64,000 nt of DNA from Merdicola sp905200315 (GCA_902461935.1 CABPZP010000004.1:1-64000), one strand, 5' to 3'. Counted from the stretch's first letter, positions 26,871 to 36,350 are shown. Made by a program: numbers and translations. Notes: generated by a model not told the origin, from the letters alone.

Positions 26871-28124
26871 ATGAATTTAGAGGAATTAAAAAAGGATTAC
26901 GATAAGTTGCAATTAAAATTTGGTTCTAAAGAATTAGATTCGATTTATAATGGCGGATGTGAAGAAAATCCAGAAATATGTTTTGTATTTATGAATCCAA
27001 CTAAAAGAAATATTGCATCTTCAAAAAGTTGGAATGGATTAAAGGCTCCATGGATAGGCACAAAAAATATATGGGGGCTATTTTATAAATTAGGATTGTT
27101 AGATGAAGATATTTATAATAAAATAAAAAGTATTAAAGGGAGCGAATGGACAGAAGAATTTGCAAATGAAGTTTATAATAATGTAAAAAAATATAAATAT
27201 TTTATTACTAATTTGGGAAAATGTACACAAGATGATGCGAGAGAATTACCTAATAATATTTATGAAGAATATTTAAGTTTATTAGAAAAGGAAATAGAAA
27301 TTATTAATCCAAAAGTTGTTATTTTATTTGGTAATCAAGTAAGTTCAATAGTTTTAAATGAGAAAGTTTCTGTATCACAATGTAGAAAAAAGGTATTTCA
27401 AAAGGAGATTAATGGAAAAAAGTATAATTGTTATTCGGTATTTTATCCTGTTGGAAATGGAAGATTTAATATGGATAAATCTATAGAGGATATTCTTTAT
27501 ATTATGAAAAAAGATAAAATGAAAAAAATAGTATTTGCAACAGGAAATCCTTCAAAAGCAAAGCGCTTTTCAAAGGGGTTATTAAAACAAAATATAGAAG
27601 TAATATCTTTAAAAGATTTGGATTTAACTTTAGATGTCGAAGAAAATGGAAAAAATGCGATTGAAAATGCATTAATAAAAGCAAGAGAATGTTATAAAAA
27701 AACTAAAATGCCATCAATGGGAATGGATGATACTTTGTATTTAGAAAATGTACCAGAAGAAGCACAACCAGGTTTATTTGTAAGAAGAGTAAATGGGAAA
27801 ACATTAAATGATGAAGAAATGTTAGAACACTATACAAAATTAATAAAGAAATACGGAAAAAATGGAAGAGTAGATTGTAAATGGGTTTATGGACTAGCTA
27901 TAATAAATGAAAAAGGAGAAGAAAAAACATATACTTGGTGTAAAGATAATTTCTATATGGTAGATACAATATCAGATAAAATTAATCCTGGGTATCCTTT
28001 AAATTCAATTTCAAAATATAAAGTAAATAATAAATACTTTACAGATGTAACGGAAGAAGATAAGAAAATAATTAATGTAAACGAAGATGATGTTGTAGAT
28101 TTTATTGCTAAAGGAATGAAATAA
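26871..28124 (+). CDS. Uracil-DNA glycosylase-like and HAM1/RdgB-like NTP pyrophosphatase fusion
   Basis: A 417-aa fusion. Residues 1-205 resemble the uracil-DNA glycosylase superfamily: CFVFMNPTKRNI as the first active-site strand, YFITNLGKCTQDDAREL, and LEKEIEIINPKVVILFGNQVS. The terminal FYPVGNGRFN stands where HPS-type motifs usually lie. Residues 217-417 resemble HAM1/RdgB NTP pyrophosphatases: FATGNPSKAKRF, GKNAIENALIKARECY and GMDDTLYLENVP. The second part has no ribosome site of its own, so it is one protein. Both halves would protect DNA from non-canonical bases. GGAGGT precedes the ATG. Confidence 0.8.
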   Translation: MNLEELKKDYDKLQLKFGSKELDSIYNGGCEENPEICFVFMNPTKRNIASSKSWNGLKAPWIGTKNIWGLFYKLGLLDEDIYNKIKSIKGSEWTEEFANEVYNNVKKYKYFITNLGKCTQDDARELPNNIYEEYLSLLEKEIEIINPKVVILFGNQVSSIVLNEKVSVSQCRKKVFQKEINGKKYNCYSVFYPVGNGRFNMDKSIEDILYIMKKDKMKKIVFATGNPSKAKRFSKGLLKQNIEVISLKDLDLTLDVEENGKNAIENALIKARECYKKTKMPSMGMDDTLYLENVPEEAQPGLFVRRVNGKTLNDEEMLEHYTKLIKKYGKNGRVDCKWVYGLAIINEKGEEKTYTWCKDNFYMVDTISDKINPGYPLNSISKYKVNNKYFTDVTEEDKKIINVNEDDVVDFIAKGMK

Positions 28125-28194
28125 AGTGAGGGAAAAGTGGATTTACTCACAAGAGCTAAGGACGTTAATCGATACAACAAAATAATAAAAATAT

Positions 28195-28221
28195 AAATCC
28201 AGAGATTAATTCTCTGGATTT
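28195..28221. terminator. Bidirectional terminator overlapping the acyl-CoA synthetase stop
   Basis: AAATCCAGAGA and TCTCTGGATTT, 11-bp arms, then ATATTTTTT. It includes the last codons of the minus-strand gene. Confidence 0.8.
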
Positions 28222-29930
28222 ATATTTTTTCCATAACGTTTTATTTTTTGAGTAGTTGTTTTTTCAAATTCTTCTAAACGTACTTCAAAACTTTTAATAT
28301 GTTTATAGTTTGGAATTTTATTATTTACTTCAGAAATAGCAGTTTTTAATAGCTTTTCTAATTCGTCTTTAGAAGGATTGGTTAAACCTAATTTTTCTTG
28401 GATTGCATCTAAATCTGGTAGTAATTGTGCATGAACATATACTTCATCTTTTTTATCTTTTTGAATACCAATTACTAAACTTTCTTTTACAAAATCTGTA
28501 TCATTTAATAACTGTTCAATTTCTTCTGGATATATATTCTTACCATTTTTAGTTACAATAACTGTTTTTTGTCTTCCTGTAACATATAACCAGCCTTGCT
28601 CATCTATTTTTCCTAAATCTCCAGTATAGAACCAACCATCTTTTAAAACCTTCTCTGTTTCTTCTGGCATATTATAATAGCCAAGCATTACATTCGGACC
28701 TTTTACTAAAATTTCCCCAATTCCATTTTCGTTTGGCGAATCTATTTTATATTCTACATTTGGTATTGGTAGTCCTACAGCATTTGGGTTTGAATAAAAA
28801 TCATTATTACCTGCAACAAGTGGAGAACATTCTGTTAAACCATAACCTTGTAAAGTGTTTAAGCCAAGCTTATTAAAAGCTGTAACTAAATCTGGATTTA
28901 AAGGAGCTGCTCCAACAATAAAATCTCTAACTTTTCCACCTAAAGTTTTATTTACTTTGTATTTTACAATTTGCAAAATAGGGAATGGAAGACTAGCAAC
29001 AAAGTTTTTATTATTTGCATATTTTGGTAATTGTTTTTTTAGTTGATTTTCTACCTTTTTGTAAATTTTTTCTAATAAAAGAGGAACAGAAAGTACAATT
29101 GTTGGTTTATATTCTGTGAAGTTTTTTGTTATATAACGTAAACCATCACAAAAAGCTATTGTACCACCGCTATAAATAACAAGTAAATAACCCAAAGTAC
29201 ATTCGTAGGTATGGTGTATAGGTAAAATAGAAAGAACTTGGTCTGTTGGTTTTACCTTTACAATTCCAAAAACAGATTGAATATTAGAGCAAATATTTTT
29301 ATGAGATAAACACACACCTTTAGCATTTCCAGTAGTACCAGATGTAAAAAGTAAAATATGCATTTCATCGGGATTTAATTTTATATTATCAAAAGATTTA
29401 TCTCCTTCTTCAACAAGTTTATCTCCATCTTCAATTAAGCTAGAAAAAGAAATAAATTCATCTGTTGTTTTTTCAGAATTAAAATTTATAAAAGTTAGAT
29501 TGTTTTTTATTTCAGATTTTTCCTTTAGTAGAGAGAAAATATATTTCTCATCTGCCAAAATACAAGAAGCTTCTGAAACATTTAAAAAGTTTATAACGTC
29601 AGAACTATGTAACTCCTTATCTATAGGAACAACAATGCCAATAATACTTGCAGCCATATATGAAATTGCCCAATGATAACTATTTTTCCCTATTACAGCA
29701 ATTTTTTTATTTAACATACCTCTATTTATAAGAGCTGTACCTAAATTAACAACATCTTCTTTATATTTTGAGTAAGATACATTGTATATATTTCCTATGG
29801 AATCTTTTAATTTGAAAGCAGGTTTATCTCCATACTTTTTAGCAGATTTATAAAGCATATCTTTTAAATCTGTTATTTCTACTGTTTTGTGATATTTTTT
29901 CTTCATTTTTTCGGCTAAGGTTAAGCTCAT
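28206..29930 (-). CDS. AMP-binding long-chain acyl-CoA synthetase
   Basis: A 574-aa adenylate-forming enzyme. LLFTSGTTGNAKGVCLSHKN is the ATP loop, GYGLTECSP the A5 motif, GWFYTGDLGKIDEQGWLYVTGR the A7-A8 hinge, and TQKIKRYG contains the catalytic Lys near the C-terminus. It activates fatty acids as acyl-AMP and usually transfers them to CoA; acyl-carrier protein is an alternative acceptor. No signal peptide; peripheral membrane association is likely. It is 2 nt downstream of the next minus-strand gene and so co-transcribed with it. Confidence 0.9.
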   Translation of the reverse strand: MSLTLAEKMKKKYHKTVEITDLKDMLYKSAKKYGDKPAFKLKDSIGNIYNVSYSKYKEDVVNLGTALINRGMLNKKIAVIGKNSYHWAISYMAASIIGIVVPIDKELHSSDVINFLNVSEASCILADEKYIFSLLKEKSEIKNNLTFINFNSEKTTDEFISFSSLIEDGDKLVEEGDKSFDNIKLNPDEMHILLFTSGTTGNAKGVCLSHKNICSNIQSVFGIVKVKPTDQVLSILPIHHTYECTLGYLLVIYSGGTIAFCDGLRYITKNFTEYKPTIVLSVPLLLEKIYKKVENQLKKQLPKYANNKNFVASLPFPILQIVKYKVNKTLGGKVRDFIVGAAPLNPDLVTAFNKLGLNTLQGYGLTECSPLVAGNNDFYSNPNAVGLPIPNVEYKIDSPNENGIGEILVKGPNVMLGYYNMPEETEKVLKDGWFYTGDLGKIDEQGWLYVTGRQKTVIVTKNGKNIYPEEIEQLLNDTDFVKESLVIGIQKDKKDEVYVHAQLLPDLDAIQEKLGLTNPSKDELEKLLKTAISEVNNKIPNYKHIKSFEVRLEEFEKTTTQKIKRYGKNINPEN

Positions 29931-29932
29931 TG

Positions 29933-30775
29933 TTATTCTCCTCTTAATTTTAAAAATTTATTATTAGAAAACTCAGTAATTTCCTTTTTAATATTTCCTT
30001 CGTAAATGGAATGTTCATTATCTTCTAAAGGAATTTCAAAGTTAACATTATATACATACTTTTCATCTAAATTATTTGTTAAATTTATATTAAATGAAAT
30101 AGAAGTTTTTATATTATTTAATGCAATATTGGTTTTTGAAAGTAAAGAACCATCAAAAACTAAAGCTTCTCCTGTATTTGGAATTATTGCATTTGCTTTT
30201 ATATCTTTATTAACAAACTGTAATGTAATTGGTGTTTGGCAAGTTTCATAAAAACTAGCAGTATTTGTATCTAAAGTATCTTTTGAGTTTATTATTTTAA
30301 AATTTAATTTATCTTGCACCAAATTTTCATCTTTTAAACTTGGAATTCCAAAATTAACAATTGCTTTATAATAAAGTTCAGGAGTTCCTTTTTCAGGCAA
30401 TGGAGAGTATTTTATGTTGTCTATGTATAATTCTTTAATAGTATTTTTACTAGATAATGAACTTTCTGAATTATTATTTAAATATATAGCCATATCTGTA
30501 AATTGATAAACATTTATATTCCATAAATTTCTGCTTGTTTCATTGCTGGTTGCATTTGCACTGCTATACAAAACAATTTTATCTATTGAAAAAGTATCAG
30601 AATAATCATTTGAAGATAATAAATCACTCTCAAAATTAGTTTTTGCTTTATGTTTTGTATAAATTAAATTTATTAATAAACATAATATAATGATAGCAAT
30701 AAACACAATAATTAAAAAAATAATTTGTTTATTTATATTAACTTTTTTTCTTTTCTTTCGAGTACGAGAGAACAT
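29933..30775 (-). CDS. Hypothetical single-pass membrane protein
   Basis: A 280-aa protein with a basic N-terminus (RTRKKRKK), one transmembrane helix at about 19-40 and a Ser/Asn-rich outer domain that appears beta-rich. I do not recognise a family. AGGAGG precedes the ATG. It is 2 nt before the acyl-CoA synthetase gene on the same strand, so the two are translationally close and may share a membrane role. The basic start and outward C-terminal domain fit a type II topology. Confidence 0.7.
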   Translation of the reverse strand: MFSRTRKKRKKVNINKQIIFLIIVFIAIIILCLLINLIYTKHKAKTNFESDLLSSNDYSDTFSIDKIVLYSSANATSNETSRNLWNINVYQFTDMAIYLNNNSESSLSSKNTIKELYIDNIKYSPLPEKGTPELYYKAIVNFGIPSLKDENLVQDKLNFKIINSKDTLDTNTASFYETCQTPITLQFVNKDIKANAIIPNTGEALVFDGSLLSKTNIALNNIKTSISFNINLTNNLDEKYVYNVNFEIPLEDNEHSIYEGNIKKEITEFSNNKFLKLRGE

Positions 30776-30850
30776 AAATTCCTCCTTAAAAATCTATGTA
30801 TTATAATAATACAAAAAATATAATTTGGCAAGAACATATATTACAAAACA

Positions 30851-31636
30851 TTATTCTAATAAATCATAAAAATTTTTAAATTGATAACCTTCACTTTTTA
30901 AATATGAAATAGATTCTTTTAAAATTTCAGAACTGTTATTTACATCTGCAGTATCATGCATAAGAACCACAAGAGTTCCTTTGTTTTTTGAGGATTTTTT
31001 TAAATTATTTAAAAGTTGATAATTGGAGGTTTTTCTTTCAGAATCTCTATTTAAACAATTCCAATCAACATAGGTATAATCCATTTCTTGCAAAAGCTTT
31101 GCAGCTTTTTTCTTAGAACCCTTGTTATTAGCAGACATATAACCATTTGGAAATCTAAAAATATGAGAACAATAATTTAAATCACCAATTGCTTTTCCGA
31201 TTTCTAAATCTGTACTTTTAACCTCATTAATAAAACTTTCAGAACTGGCATATAGCTTAGAATTATTATGGTCATAGCCATGATTTGCAATATAATGACC
31301 TTCCTCATATTCTCTTTTTACAATATCAGGATGATTTTTTACATATTTTCCAATAACAAAAAAACTGGCTTTTATATCTTCCTCCTTTAAAATATCTAAA
31401 ATTTTAGGAGTAGCCTTTATAGTAGGACCATCATCAAAAGTTAAATAAGCAACTTTTTCATCACAATAATTTAAAGAATCAAATTTAGCTTGAAGAGAAG
31501 AACTAACAATACTATTATCTGTTATATCAATAGCAAAAGAAGGCGAATGCTTACATAACCAAAATGCAATAATACATAAAATAATAAATAAAAAAAATGC
31601 ATAGAAATATTTTTTCTTAATAAATATACATCTCAT
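30851..31636 (-). CDS. Polysaccharide deacetylase (NodB domain), membrane-anchored
   Basis: A 261-aa protein with an N-terminal anchor (about 8-28) and a NodB carbohydrate esterase 4 domain. TFDDGPT carries the catalytic base and metal Asp, NHGYDHN the two metal His, RFPNGY the third motif, and VVLMHD the late His. Enzymes of this type deacetylate N-acetylglucosamine in peptidoglycan or related wall polymers outside the cell. GGAGG precedes the ATG. It is 75 nt before the following minus-strand gene, so a three-gene unit is possible. Confidence 0.9.
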   Translation of the reverse strand: MRCIFIKKKYFYAFFLFIILCIIAFWLCKHSPSFAIDITDNSIVSSSLQAKFDSLNYCDEKVAYLTFDDGPTIKATPKILDILKEEDIKASFFVIGKYVKNHPDIVKREYEEGHYIANHGYDHNNSKLYASSESFINEVKSTDLEIGKAIGDLNYCSHIFRFPNGYMSANNKGSKKKAAKLLQEMDYTYVDWNCLNRDSERKTSNYQLLNNLKKSSKNKGTLVVLMHDTADVNNSSEILKESISYLKSEGYQFKNFYDLLE

Positions 31637-31730
31637 ATAATCCCTCCTATATATAAATATGTGATTTTTGTAAAAATGATAAAGGTACTTGAAAATTTTA
31701 AATATATAGTTTGAAGTTAAAAATTTTCCA

Positions 31731-31759
31731 TTGACAAAATATTACATGAAATGTAGAAT
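31731..31759 (+). promoter_or_regulatory. SigA-type promoter
   Basis: TTGACA (31731-31736), 17 nt, TAGAAT (31754-31759), close to the ATG at 31777, so the leader is very short. Confidence 0.7.
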
Positions 31760-31776
31760 TAGCTTAGGTGAAACGA

Positions 31777-33015
31777 ATGAAAAATAAGAAGAAAACTGTG
31801 CTTTCAGTTGTTGTTTTTCTTATAACATTAAGTATTATATTTGTTGCGGTTTTTATAAAATTTTCTAATAAAAGTGAAAGTTTGGCAACAAATGCGGAAA
31901 ATGTAGAAGAAAAAACATATGAAAAAGCAAATATAGAAGAATTTAATATAAATGAAATTATAAATAATAACACTGCAGAACCTATTAGGGAAGAAATTGT
32001 TTCCGAAGAAGTAGACTTAGAATACACAACAATTTATCAAAATAGTAATACTATTTCAAAGGGAAAGGTACAAGTTTCGCAAGAAGGAAGAGATGGAAAA
32101 CAAATTGTAATTACTAAGAAAAAATACCAAGGAAACGAGCTCGTGGGGGAAGAACAAACAGGAAGAACCATAAAAGTAGCTGCGGTAGATAAAATTGTTC
32201 AAATAGGAACGGGAGAAAATGCAACAAATCATAAAATACAAAAAGGGGATAATGTAAGTGTTACATCTGCTACCTTAAATGTATTTTTAGAAAAAGATAA
32301 AAATTCAAATAAAATTACAACCTTACAAAAAGATAATCAAGTAAATGTAATTGAAGTAGATAACGAATGGTGTAAAATAAGATATAATTCTTATTTAGGA
32401 TGGGTAGATATAAATTGTTTAGAATATAAACAAGAAAAAGAAACGAAAATAGAGCAAAATTCAAATAAAGTTATAGTTATAGAAAATTCTAATACAAAAA
32501 CAAAAGAGCAATTAAGTTGTAATTTGAATGAGAATATGAGTTTAAACGTTCCAAGTGGATTAACATTAGAGCAATTTAAAAAAGTACTTTCAAATAATGA
32601 CCAAGATAAAAATAAAATATTTGAACAAAATGCTGAATACTTTTATTATATAGAAAAACAATATAATATTAATGGTTTATTTGTTGCAGCGGTAGGAATA
32701 CACGAAAGCGCATGGGGAACATCTAAAATTTCGGCAGACAAAAAGAATTTATTTGGTTATGGAGCAAGTGATAGTAACCCATATAATAATGCATATACAT
32801 TTTCAAGTTATTCAGAGGGGATAGACTTACTTGCACGTGTATTTGTAAAATATTACATAAACCCAGCTGGAACAAAAATATACGATAATGAAATTGCTAC
32901 AGGAAAATATTACTCAGGACCAACATTAGCAGAAGTTAATAAAAAATATGCCTCAGATAAAAATTGGAACAAAAGTGTATATAATTGGATGAAATACTTA
33001 TATAATAAATTGTAA
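31777..33015 (+). CDS. G5-SH3-glucosaminidase cell-wall hydrolase
   Basis: A 412-aa secreted or anchored muralytic enzyme. A hydrophobic anchor lies at about residues 7-26. A G5 domain follows at about 70-148 (VSQEGRDGKQIVITKK), then an SH3 domain at about 155-215, and a glucosaminidase domain at about 260-412 (VAAVGIHESAWGTSKIS, KKNLFGYGA, YSEGIDLLARVFVKYY). The Glu in HESAWG is the expected catalytic acid. It would cut the glycan backbone of peptidoglycan. AGGTGA before the ATG at 31777 decides the start over an upstream GTG. Confidence 0.9.
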   Translation: MKNKKKTVLSVVVFLITLSIIFVAVFIKFSNKSESLATNAENVEEKTYEKANIEEFNINEIINNNTAEPIREEIVSEEVDLEYTTIYQNSNTISKGKVQVSQEGRDGKQIVITKKKYQGNELVGEEQTGRTIKVAAVDKIVQIGTGENATNHKIQKGDNVSVTSATLNVFLEKDKNSNKITTLQKDNQVNVIEVDNEWCKIRYNSYLGWVDINCLEYKQEKETKIEQNSNKVIVIENSNTKTKEQLSCNLNENMSLNVPSGLTLEQFKKVLSNNDQDKNKIFEQNAEYFYYIEKQYNINGLFVAAVGIHESAWGTSKISADKKNLFGYGASDSNPYNNAYTFSSYSEGIDLLARVFVKYYINPAGTKIYDNEIATGKYYSGPTLAEVNKKYASDKNWNKSVYNWMKYLYNKL

Positions 33016-33017
33016 AA

Positions 33018-33044
33018 AAAGCTTGCATTTTATGCAAGCTTTAT
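33018..33044 (+). terminator. Terminator after the glucosaminidase gene
   Basis: AAAGCTTGCAT and ATGCAAGCTTT, 11-bp arms with a 3-nt loop, then a short AT tail. Confidence 0.75.
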
Positions 33045-33052
33045 GTTATAAT
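33023..33052 (+). promoter_or_regulatory. Promoter of rpsB, overlapping the terminator
   Basis: TTGCAT (33023-33028), 18 nt, TATAAT (33047-33052). The -35 lies within the upstream terminator stem. Confidence 0.6.
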
Positions 33053-33071
33053 TGCAATTGTTGATTAAACA

Positions 33072-33139
33072 CATAAAGCTAGTTTAAGAAAAGTGCTTAA
33101 AAATAATATTTAAGTCTTCTTAAATGTTAAAACTTTATG
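33072..33139 (+). promoter_or_regulatory. rpsB 5' leader with stacked hairpin
   Basis: Three nested stems fold one long hairpin: CATAAAG (33072-33078) with CTTTATG (33133-33139); TTTAAGAA (33083-33090) with TTCTTAAA (33117-33124); CTTAAA (33096-33101) with TTTAAG (33109-33114). Internal loops of 4-8 nt separate them. It may be the site for S2 autoregulation; that role is inferred. Confidence 0.55.
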
Positions 33140-33170
33140 GAAGAAATAAAACTAAGAGGAGGAATTAAAA

Positions 33171-33947
33171 ATGGCAGTAGTTGCAATGAAACAATTACTT
33201 GAAGCAGGTGTTCATTTTGGACATCAAACAAGAAGATGGGACCCAAGAATGGCTGAATATATTTTTCAAGCTAGAAATGGAATCCATATTATCGATTTAC
33301 AAAAAACATCTAAAAAATTAGATGAAGCTTACAGCTTTATGAGAGAACAAGCTGAGGAAGGTAAAACAGTTTTATTTGTTGGAACAAAAAAACAAGCACA
33401 AGAATGCATGAAAGAAGCAGCAATAAAATGTGGTATGTTCTATGTTAACCAAAGATGGTTAGGTGGAATGCTTACTAACTTTAAAACAATTAAAGCTAGA
33501 GTACAAAGATTAAAAGACTTAGAAACTATGGAACAAGATGGAACATTCGAAGTATTACCTAAAAAAGAAGTTATAAATTTAAAGAAAGAAATGGAAAAAC
33601 TAGAAAAGAACTTAGGTGGAATTAAAGAAATGGAAAATATTCCAGATATAATTTTCTTAGTAGATCCAAAAAAAGAAGCAACAGCTATAGCTGAAGCTAA
33701 AAAATTAAATATACCAGTTGTTGGTTTAGTAGACACAAACTGTAATCCAGAAGATTTAGATTACCCAATTCCTGGAAACGATGATGCAATAAGAGCAGTA
33801 AAATTAATAGCAGATGTTATGGCAAATGCTATAATAGAAGGAAAACAAGGTGAAACTTTTGAAGATGCACAAGAAGTTGCTGAAGAAGTTTCAGAAAATG
33901 CAGAAAAAAGCATGAAAGAAGTTGTTGAAGAAACAACAGAAGAATAA
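33171..33947 (+). CDS. rpsB: 30S ribosomal protein S2
   Basis: A 258-aa S2 with the family signatures [22 protein letters not shown] at the N-terminus and [25 protein letters not shown] near 190. It has an acidic C-terminal extension rich in Glu and Val. It joins the 30S platform late in assembly. AGGAGG precedes the ATG. tsf follows, as in most bacteria, but a GC-rich repeat and a strong terminator lie between them. Confidence 0.98.
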   Translation: MAVVAMKQLLEAGVHFGHQTRRWDPRMAEYIFQARNGIHIIDLQKTSKKLDEAYSFMREQAEEGKTVLFVGTKKQAQECMKEAAIKCGMFYVNQRWLGGMLTNFKTIKARVQRLKDLETMEQDGTFEVLPKKEVINLKKEMEKLEKNLGGIKEMENIPDIIFLVDPKKEATAIAEAKKLNIPVVGLVDTNCNPEDLDYPIPGNDDAIRAVKLIADVMANAIIEGKQGETFEDAQEVAEEVSENAEKSMKEVVEETTEE

Positions 33948-33950
33948 TAT

Positions 33951-34018
33951 GTAGGGGTTGGCGTCCCGACAACCCTAAAAAGGATAAATTATGGCGGACA
34001 AAAAATGTCCGCCTTTTT
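33951..34018 (+). terminator. GC-rich repeat plus strong terminator between rpsB and tsf
   Basis: GTAGGGGTTGGCGTCCCGAC begins a GC-rich palindrome (GGGTTG 33955-33960 with CAACCC 33970-33975). GGCGGACA and TGTCCGCC then form a perfect 8-bp stem (33993-34013), followed by TTTTT. Read-through or a second promoter would be needed for tsf. Confidence 0.85.
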
Positions 34019-34104
34019 ATATAAAAATAAAAAAATTAAATCTTAATGTATAGAGTAATATCTTTACAATAAGAAGAATTTTTAATATAAGGAGGAATTA
34101 ATAA

Positions 34105-34983
34105 ATGATAACAGCAAGCCAAGTTAAAGAATTAAGAGAAATTACAGGTGCAGGAATGATGGACTGCAAAAAAGTATTAACAGAAACAGATGGAGATATG
34201 GAAAAAGCTATGGAATTACTTCGTGAAAGAGGAATTGCTAAAGCTGCAAAAAAATCTGATAGAATAGCAGCAGAAGGATTAGTAGATTGCTACATTTCAG
34301 AAGACGGAAAAGTTGGAGCAATAGTAGAAGTAAATTCAGAAACAGACTTCGTTGGGCAAAACGAAGAATTTAAAACATTTGTTATGGACATTGCAAAACA
34401 AGTTGCAGAAAAAAATCCAGCTAATGTTGAAGAACTATTAGCACAAGAATCAATAACAGAAGCAGGAAAAACAGTACAAGAAGTTTTAACAGATAAAATA
34501 GCAAAAATTGGTGAAAATATGAATATTCGTAGATTTGAAAGATTTGAATCTACAGGATTAGTAGAAAAATACATCCATGGAGATGGAAAAATTGCAGTAT
34601 TAGTAGATTTTGCCAAAGGAGATAAAGCAATTGCAAAAGACGTATGTATGCAAATTGCAGCTGCTAAACCAGAATACTTAAAAAGAGAAGATGTACCAGC
34701 TGAAAGAGTAAAAAAAGAAATGGAAATACTAAAAGCACAAGCTATGAATGAAGGAAAAACAGCCGAAATAGCAGAAAAAATGGTACAAGGAAGACTTGGA
34801 AAATTCTATGGAGAAATATGCTTAGTAGAACAAGACTTTGTAAAAGATTCAGATAAAAAAGTATCTAAAGTATTAGAAGAAAACAATGCAGAAATAGTAA
34901 GATTTGCTAGATTTGAAAAAGGTGAAGGAATAGAGAAAAAAGAAGAAAACTTTGCAGAAGAAGTTGCAAATCAATTAAAATAA
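34105..34983 (+). CDS. tsf: Elongation factor Ts
   Basis: A 292-aa EF-Ts, the guanine-nucleotide exchange factor of EF-Tu. The N-terminal UBA-like module VKELREITGAGMMDCKKVL is diagnostic, and NSETDFVGQNEEF follows near residue 75. Two core subdomains and the final VRFARFEKGEG complete it. AAGGAGG precedes the ATG. Length is normal. It follows rpsB, as is usual, across a terminator. Confidence 0.97.
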   Translation: MITASQVKELREITGAGMMDCKKVLTETDGDMEKAMELLRERGIAKAAKKSDRIAAEGLVDCYISEDGKVGAIVEVNSETDFVGQNEEFKTFVMDIAKQVAEKNPANVEELLAQESITEAGKTVQEVLTDKIAKIGENMNIRRFERFESTGLVEKYIHGDGKIAVLVDFAKGDKAIAKDVCMQIAAAKPEYLKREDVPAERVKKEMEILKAQAMNEGKTAEIAEKMVQGRLGKFYGEICLVEQDFVKDSDKKVSKVLEENNAEIVRFARFEKGEGIEKKEENFAEEVANQLK

Positions 34984-35059
34984 TTATAAAAAGTGGCTTT
35001 GCAAAGTGGACAGATTTAAGGAGTCCGACTATATACCTAAAATATAAATTTATTACCAT

Positions 35060-35096
35060 AAAAAACATATTGTAAAATTTTTACAATATGTTTTTT
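35060..35096. terminator. Bidirectional terminator
   Basis: AAAAAACATATTGTAAAA and TTTTACAATATGTTTTTT, about 17 bp with almost no loop. It serves tsf and the convergent minus-strand gene. Confidence 0.85.
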
Positions 35097-35097
35097 G

Positions 35098-35379
35098 TTA
35101 ATATGGATATCTTTCAAAAAAATATTTAATAATATTATTAGCATTTGTATTATTAACATTTATTAAAACATCTTTATCTAAAGAAATCCACATAGCTATA
35201 TCATAATTGTCAGAATTGTCAATAAAGGTTCCAATAAAATCAACTATTTCTATAGGATTTTTAAATTCTTTACACCAATGTAGTTGTTCTTTTAATTCAA
35301 TATTAGTATTAAAAAAATTATTTAAAAATCTTTGAATTTCTCCAACTTTTACACTATATAAATTAATACTTGCATACAT
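35098..35379 (-). CDS. Small hypothetical protein
   Basis: A 93-aa cytosolic protein, not recognised. It is predicted mixed alpha/beta, with acidic patches and a Trp-Cys (LHWCKEF) and a MWISLDKD motif. The start at 35379 follows GGAGT; an ATG four codons earlier has none. It ends at a shared bidirectional terminator and is a one-gene unit. Confidence 0.6.
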   Translation of the reverse strand: MYASINLYSVKVGEIQRFLNNFFNTNIELKEQLHWCKEFKNPIEIVDFIGTFIDNSDNYDIAMWISLDKDVLINVNNTNANNIIKYFFERYPY

Positions 35380-35489
35380 AATAAACTCCATAAAATATAT
35401 TCTTTATTTTAGTATTTTACATTTAAAAATACTTATGCTATGGAATAATTGGTAAAAATAAGGAAATAATAAGTTATGGAGGAAAATTT

Positions 35490-36350
35490 ATGTATAAGAA
35501 AATTATAATATTTTTTATTTTATTTGTTTTAATTGGAGGAAGTGCATTTGCAATATGGAAAAATAATAATAAACCAGAAGAAGGAGAAAAAATAAACAAG
35601 AAACTAAGCAGTGAAATGGAATACTTAAATACATCACTAATAAATATTGCAAATGGATTAAATAATATTGTTATACAAGAATATAAAATAACGGAAACAA
35701 CAAATCAAAACACCAATTCAGAAACTAGCAACCAAAATAGTACACAAAATAATAAAAATAATACATCAAACAATAATAACAATGAAACTTCAAATATTAG
35801 CTTTAGTATGAGTGAAAATACAATAAATACAAATGAAATAGATTGGAATAAACTGGAAAACGAAATAAGTAATTTATACAAAACATGGTCAGAAATAATA
35901 ATTGACTTTAATAAAGTAAATAATAACAATGAAAATATACTAAAATTTAGCAATGATTTAGACGAAACAACTAAATATATAAAAAATAAAGACAAAGTTA
36001 ATTCTCTTTCACTGGTAGCAAAACTATATTCATATATTCCTCAATTTATGGAATTATATGAAAAAGATAGTAGGAAAATTGCTTTTATACAAACAAAAAC
36101 AAATATAGTAAGAGCATATAGTATAATAGAACAAGAAAAATGGGAAGAAATAAAAAAAGAGATTGCTTCTAGCATAAATAATTTTAATGCAATTTTAAAT
36201 GATGTAAGCAATAATAAAAATCAATATAATGTTAATAAAGTATATGTATTGTTAAACGAATTTAACAACTCTATAGATACGAATGATAAAGAAATATTAT
36301 ATATAAAATATAAAAATTTAATACAAGAAATAGAATATCTAAATATATAA
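35490..36350 (+). CDS. Membrane-anchored hypothetical protein with Asn/Thr-rich linker
   Basis: A 286-aa protein. An N-terminal hydrophobic segment (about 4-22) acts as signal or anchor. An Asn/Ser/Thr low-complexity linker lies at about 70-110, and a helical outer domain fills the C-terminal half. It has no cysteine at a lipobox, so it is not a clear lipoprotein. GGAGG precedes the ATG. No known family was recognised. It ends at a terminator shared with a minus-strand gene. Confidence 0.7.
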   Translation: MYKKIIIFFILFVLIGGSAFAIWKNNNKPEEGEKINKKLSSEMEYLNTSLINIANGLNNIVIQEYKITETTNQNTNSETSNQNSTQNNKNNTSNNNNNETSNISFSMSENTINTNEIDWNKLENEISNLYKTWSEIIIDFNKVNNNNENILKFSNDLDETTKYIKNKDKVNSLSLVAKLYSYIPQFMELYEKDSRKIAFIQTKTNIVRAYSIIEQEKWEEIKKEIASSINNFNAILNDVSNNKNQYNVNKVYVLLNEFNNSIDTNDKEILYIKYKNLIQEIEYLNI

